NCBI GenBank assembly: GCA_009781965.1
Contig: WQUS01000051.1
Location: 1 to 7,572, forward strand
Length of the DNA: 7,572 nucleotides
Reading direction: 5' to 3'
From: Bacillota bacterium
GTDB lineage: Bacteria; Bacillota; Desulfotomaculia; Desulfotomaculales; Desulfallaceae
Within the stretch, counting starts at the first letter, position 1. Each line of letters opens with the position of its first letter. The position numbers and the translations under genes were made by a program. The notes under the pieces are model-generated. The model was not told where the DNA came from, searched no databases, and was given only the letters and a program-made list of their open reading frames with translations. Shown piece by piece: positions 4,515-7,572 of the stretch.

Positions 4515-5396
4515 ATGATTAATACCAAAGAAAGGGTTGCCCCATTGACGCGGATGCAAAAAAACAACAATCTATTGGTGGCCCCGGTTCTTAAATGGGT
4601 GGGCGGCAAGCGTCAGCTGCTGTACCATCTAATCCAGCTGCTGCCGCGGCGGATTACCGTCTATTGCGAGCCATTTGTCGGCGGCGGCGCCTTGCTTTTT
4701 TCCCGGCGGCCGCAGGTGGCCTACGTCAACGATATTAACGAGGAACTGATCCGCGTCTATAGGGTGATCAAGGATGACGTGGAAGCGCTGATTACCTCCC
4801 TGCAGGGATTTAAGAATGAAGCCGGGTATTTTTACGCCGTCAGGGATTGGGACCGGGACAGAACGGCATACGCCGCCCGCCCGGAGGCGGAAAAAGCCGC
4901 CCGCATCCTCTACCTGAACAAAACCTGTTACAACGGATTGTTTAGAGTGAATAGCGCCGGTGAATTCAATGCTCCCTTCGGCTACTACCGCAATCCTAAT
5001 ATCGTTAACGCTCCTGTGCTCAGGGCGGTCAGCGCCTATTTGAATCAAGCGACGGTACATTTAACAGCCCTTGATTATGCGGCGGTGTTAAAGGAACTGC
5101 CCGCAGAATCGTTTGTTTATTTTGATCCCCCCTATGACCCGGTTTCCGAGACCGCCAATTTTACCGGTTATGCCAAAGGCGGGTTTAGCCGTGCCGAGCA
5201 GATCAGACTGCGCCAATGCTGCGATGATTTAGACCGACGAGGAATAAAATTTATGCTCTCCAATGCCGCAACTGATTTTATCAGGGAACAGTACAATGCT
5301 TATCACATTACCGTCGTGCAGGCCAAAAGGGCGGTTAATTCCGATGGCGCCAAACGGGGGGAAGTGGCTGAGGTAGTGGTGCGAAACTATGAGTAG
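4515..5396 (+). CDS. DNA N6-adenine methyltransferase, Dam / D12 class
   Basis: The enzyme transfers a methyl group from S-adenosylmethionine to adenine N6 in DNA. From ATG 4515 it has 293 residues, near the usual length for this class. Motifs in order are KWVGGKRQLL (27-36), the AdoMet-binding loop YCEPFVGGGAL (50-60), VNDINEEL (71-78), NKTCYNGLFRVN (135-146) and the catalytic DPPYDP (204-209), with RGEVAEVVVRNY near the C-terminus. Recognition sequence cannot be read from this, although GATC is common for the family. ATG 4515 has no clear ribosome site, whereas TTG 4545 has GAAAGGG (4530-4536) eight bases upstream and would give a 283-residue protein retaining every motif. No restriction endonuclease gene is beside it in the window, so it may be an orphan methylase. 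It overlaps the next gene by 8 bases. Confidence 0.95.
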   Translation: MINTKERVAPLTRMQKNNNLLVAPVLKWVGGKRQLLYHLIQLLPRRITVYCEPFVGGGALLFSRRPQVAYVNDINEELIRVYRVIKDDVEALITSLQGFKNEAGYFYAVRDWDRDRTAYAARPEAEKAARILYLNKTCYNGLFRVNSAGEFNAPFGYYRNPNIVNAPVLRAVSAYLNQATVHLTALDYAAVLKELPAESFVYFDPPYDPVSETANFTGYAKGGFSRAEQIRLRQCCDDLDRRGIKFMLSNAATDFIREQYNAYHITVVQAKRAVNSDGAKRGEVAEVVVRNYE

Positions 5397-6063
5397 CTTT
5401 CCGGCACGCTCGGTTATAACCGGCTTGCTATGCGCAGGCGTTTTTCTAGCCGTCTTATTTATTTATGCCGCGTATGCCGCGCCAGATAAATATAAAACCC
5501 CTGCAAGCGGCGTGGTATCCTGGTGTGCCGCCGATGTTAATTATGACGGGAAGGATGAGGTGCTCGCCATTGTGGGGGAAGGAACTTTAAAAGACATGCG
5601 TCAGCGCTATGGGCAGGAGCTTTTAATCTATGATTTATCCGCGCTTGAAACGGTAAAAAACGGCCGGGCCGGACAGTTTGCGCCGCTGCACTCCTTCGAT
5701 CTTACCGCTCTAAACCCCATGCGGGTAATGGCGGGGGATATTGACGGCGACGGCATCAAAGAAATTGGCGTGCAGGTGTATAAAGCCACAAAATTTTATC
5801 CGACGCTTGATAAACGGCCGTTTTTTTACCGTTTGGCCGGGGGCGAGCTTGTGCCCGTCTGGTTGGGTTCCCGCTTGTCCCGCCCTTTTGATGATTACAT
5901 ATTGGCGGACGTGGACGGCGATCAAATGGCCGAACTTGTTTCCATTGAGCGTTTGCAGGACGGAACACAAGTAATTTGCACTTATAAGTGGGACGACTTC
6001 GGGTTTGAGTTAGTCAATGAACAAAAAGGAGCTGATTTTAATGCTGTGGTCAAGAAACAATAA
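5389..6063 (+). CDS. Membrane-anchored or secreted protein with FG-GAP/VCBS-like Asp repeats
   Basis: This 224-residue protein starts with a hydrophobic segment (about 8-30) ending in AYA-AP, consistent with a signal peptide or N-terminal anchor. The rest is predicted to be extracytoplasmic. It contains three calcium-binding-type loops, DVNYDGKDE (49-57), DIDGDGIKE (117-125) and DVDGDQMAE (174-182), spaced about 57-68 residues apart, as in FG-GAP/VCBS beta-propeller repeats. Three repeats are too few for a full propeller, so it may be a partial or unusual one. ATG 5389 overlaps the methylase end by 8 bases; GAGGT at 5370-5374 is a weak, distant ribosome site, so translational coupling is likely. 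It overlaps the following lipoprotein gene by 23 bases, so the two probably act together in the envelope. Function is unknown. Confidence 0.8.
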   Translation: MSSFPARSVITGLLCAGVFLAVLFIYAAYAAPDKYKTPASGVVSWCAADVNYDGKDEVLAIVGEGTLKDMRQRYGQELLIYDLSALETVKNGRAGQFAPLHSFDLTALNPMRVMAGDIDGDGIKEIGVQVYKATKFYPTLDKRPFFYRLAGGELVPVWLGSRLSRPFDDYILADVDGDQMAELVSIERLQDGTQVICTYKWDDFGFELVNEQKGADFNAVVKKQ

Positions 6064-7572
6064 GCGGCGCAAAGTGATGGTCTGGTTACTGGTGGCGGTG
6101 TTTGTGCCGCTAATGCTTGCCGGGTGTGGAACCCAAAAACAAACGACAACGCCTGCCCAGCCGCCTTCCCCGCCCGACCAGACGGCAAATAACGGCGCGC
6201 CGTCGATATTTGTGAATTATAAGCCTGATTTTAATCAAGGCGCCGCTGGATATACCGAGCCGGCGGTTACGGCCAGGGTTAAAGAATATACTATCGCCGA
6301 CGGGCTGAAAAATGTGGCCAACACCGATCAATTTGCCAATCTTAACGCCAATCAAATAGCATCGTTAGTGAAAAACGGATTTGTCGTATCGCCCACCGCC
6401 CACGAACAGCTCTTTTATATCTATGAAGACAATGCCTACAAAAAAGTGCCGAGCTATATCAGCAGCGATACGGTGTTACAGCTTTATCACATTTTTTATG
6501 ATTTCACGCTCAGGAATCTTGAAATGTCCAGCTTTTTCGCCGAAGCGAAACAACTGAACAACAATCTCCTCCGGCAGCTTATCCTTGACTATGGCTCAGT
6601 TTCCGAACCGGCGGTCAAAGAGCAAACCCTCAAAGCAATCGCCTATTTTGGTGTGGCGCAGCTGGCCTTTGGCGAGAGTCTGCCGGATAATTTTCCGGCC
6701 GCGGTTAAGGATGTCGTGGAACAGGAAGCGGCGTTGGTTAATGGGGCAAGCGGTTCGGCCAATTCGCCGCTGCTGGGAGTCCGGGTGGATTATTCCCTGT
6801 TTACTTCCCGCGGGCATTACACCCGCTCTGAGGAACTGACCAACTATTTTAAAGGTATGTCCTGGTATGGAGTGGCTCCCTTGCCCTTGTACAAAGGCGA
6901 CAACAGCCGGGACGTAAATGCTACGCTCAGAGCAATCATCTCAACCATCGCTCTGTGCCGGCTGCCTGAGGAAAAAGGCGTTAAACTGTGGGAAAACATC
7001 TACAGCGCCACTTCCTTTTTCGTGGGCAATGCCGATGATCTTACTCCCTACGAGTACGCCCTGCTGATCCAGGAGGTTTACGGAGCCGACCCCGATTTGA
7101 ACGGGCTTAATGATCCCGCCAAACTCGAAGCCTTTTATCAAGCGGCGGATCAATTGCCCGGCCCCCGGATTAATTCCAAAGCCAGTGCGGATGTAAAAGG
7201 CAAACAATTCCGCTTTATGGGGCAAAGGTATATTCCCGATGCGGAAATTCTGCAGGAGTTATCGGACAGCGATAACCGTCCTATTCCCTTAGGGCTGGAT
7301 GTAATGGCGGTTTTGGGGTCGGAACGGGCGGCGAATATTATCGCCGGGCAATACAAACCCAGCGAGCAATGGCCCGGTTATACCGCTGCCTATAATGAAA
7401 TGAAAGCTAAATTTACCGATTTGCCGGCGGCAACCTGGCAGTCTAATATGTATTACGGCTGGTTATTTACGGTGCAGTCTTTACTGGGTGATTTTGGCGC
7501 CGGTTATCCGATGTTTATGAGGAACACCGCCTGGCAGGATAAATCTTTGTCAACCGCGCTGGGCAGCTGGGC
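6041..7572 (+). CDS. DUF3160-type lipoprotein, 3'-truncated by window
   Basis: An open frame of 510 codons starts at ATG 6041 and runs off the window without a stop. AAGGAG (about 6026-6031) lies 9 bases upstream of the start, inside the end of the preceding gene. The N-terminus is basic (NNKRRK), followed by a hydrophobic stretch and the lipobox LAGC, with Cys29 as the predicted lipidation site; a Pro/Gln/Thr-rich linker follows. The body contains YISSDTVLQLYHIFYDFTLR (about 146-165), VDYSLFTSRGHYTRSEEL, YFKGMSWYG, and near the window end TAWQDKSLSTALGSW, which I recognise as features of the DUF3160 family. The biochemical role of that family is not known to me. It is probably anchored to the outer face of the cytoplasmic membrane, or to the outer membrane in a diderm host, and paired with the upstream Asp-repeat protein. 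Confidence 0.88.
   Translation, partial: MLWSRNNKRRKVMVWLLVAVFVPLMLAGCGTQKQTTTPAQPPSPPDQTANNGAPSIFVNYKPDFNQGAAGYTEPAVTARVKEYTIADGLKNVANTDQFANLNANQIASLVKNGFVVSPTAHEQLFYIYEDNAYKKVPSYISSDTVLQLYHIFYDFTLRNLEMSSFFAEAKQLNNNLLRQLILDYGSVSEPAVKEQTLKAIAYFGVAQLAFGESLPDNFPAAVKDVVEQEAALVNGASGSANSPLLGVRVDYSLFTSRGHYTRSEELTNYFKGMSWYGVAPLPLYKGDNSRDVNATLRAIISTIALCRLPEEKGVKLWENIYSATSFFVGNADDLTPYEYALLIQEVYGADPDLNGLNDPAKLEAFYQAADQLPGPRINSKASADVKGKQFRFMGQRYIPDAEILQELSDSDNRPIPLGLDVMAVLGSERAANIIAGQYKPSEQWPGYTAAYNEMKAKFTDLPAATWQSNMYYGWLFTVQSLLGDFGAGYPMFMRNTAWQDKSLSTALGSW

Noticed and set aside
1..7572. tRNA, rRNA, CRISPR array, insertion sequence or phage genes
   Set aside because: No cloverleaf, rRNA, regular repeat-spacer array, transposase or phage structural gene was recognised; the only repeats are the TR/VR set, the VR flanks and the paralogous linker and lectin domain.

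Overview
The window carries a complete diversity-generating retroelement (DGR) with two target genes, followed by a DNA adenine methylase and the start of an envelope gene pair. All genes are on the + strand. Moderate GC, strong AGGAGG-type ribosome binding sites and the style of the proteins suggest a Firmicutes bacterium, possibly a Negativicutes/Sporomusa-like lineage. That taxonomic guess is an inference with low confidence.

Layout. Positions 1-657 hold the 3' part of target gene 1, which ends in a DUF6273/C-type-lectin-like domain containing variable repeat VR1 (509-635). Positions 805-1215 encode the accessory protein Avd. The template repeat TR lies at 1251-1377, followed by a hairpin-rich spacer to 1614. 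The DGR reverse transcriptase runs 1615-2676 and most probably starts at a rare ATT codon. A promoter and dyad lie at 2706-2741. Positions 2784-4430 encode target gene 2, an N-terminal SIR2-type NAD+-hydrolase-like domain fused through a linker to the same lectin-like domain, ending in VR2 (4282-4408). Positions 4515-5396 encode a Dam-family N6-adenine methylase. It overlaps a membrane-anchored protein with Ca-binding-type Asp repeats (5389-6063), which in turn overlaps a DUF3160-type lipoprotein (6041 to the window end, incomplete).

How it works. TR matches both VRs over 127 bp. VR1 differs at 20 positions, 18 of them TR adenines; VR2 differs at 15, 14 of them TR adenines. This is the hallmark of adenine-specific mutagenic retrohoming. 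The avd-TR-RT cassette is expected to copy TR RNA into error-prone cDNA that replaces VR1 and VR2, rewriting about 15 codons of a ligand-binding surface. In target 2 that surface is attached to a predicted intracellular NAD+-consuming effector. The attractive hypothesis is a self-diversifying sensor-effector of biological conflict (anti-phage or abortive-infection type) rather than a surface-display DGR. Target 1 shares the linker and lectin domain; its N-terminal effector lies outside the window.

The methylase and the two envelope genes appear to be a separate, translationally coupled group with no visible mechanistic link to the DGR.
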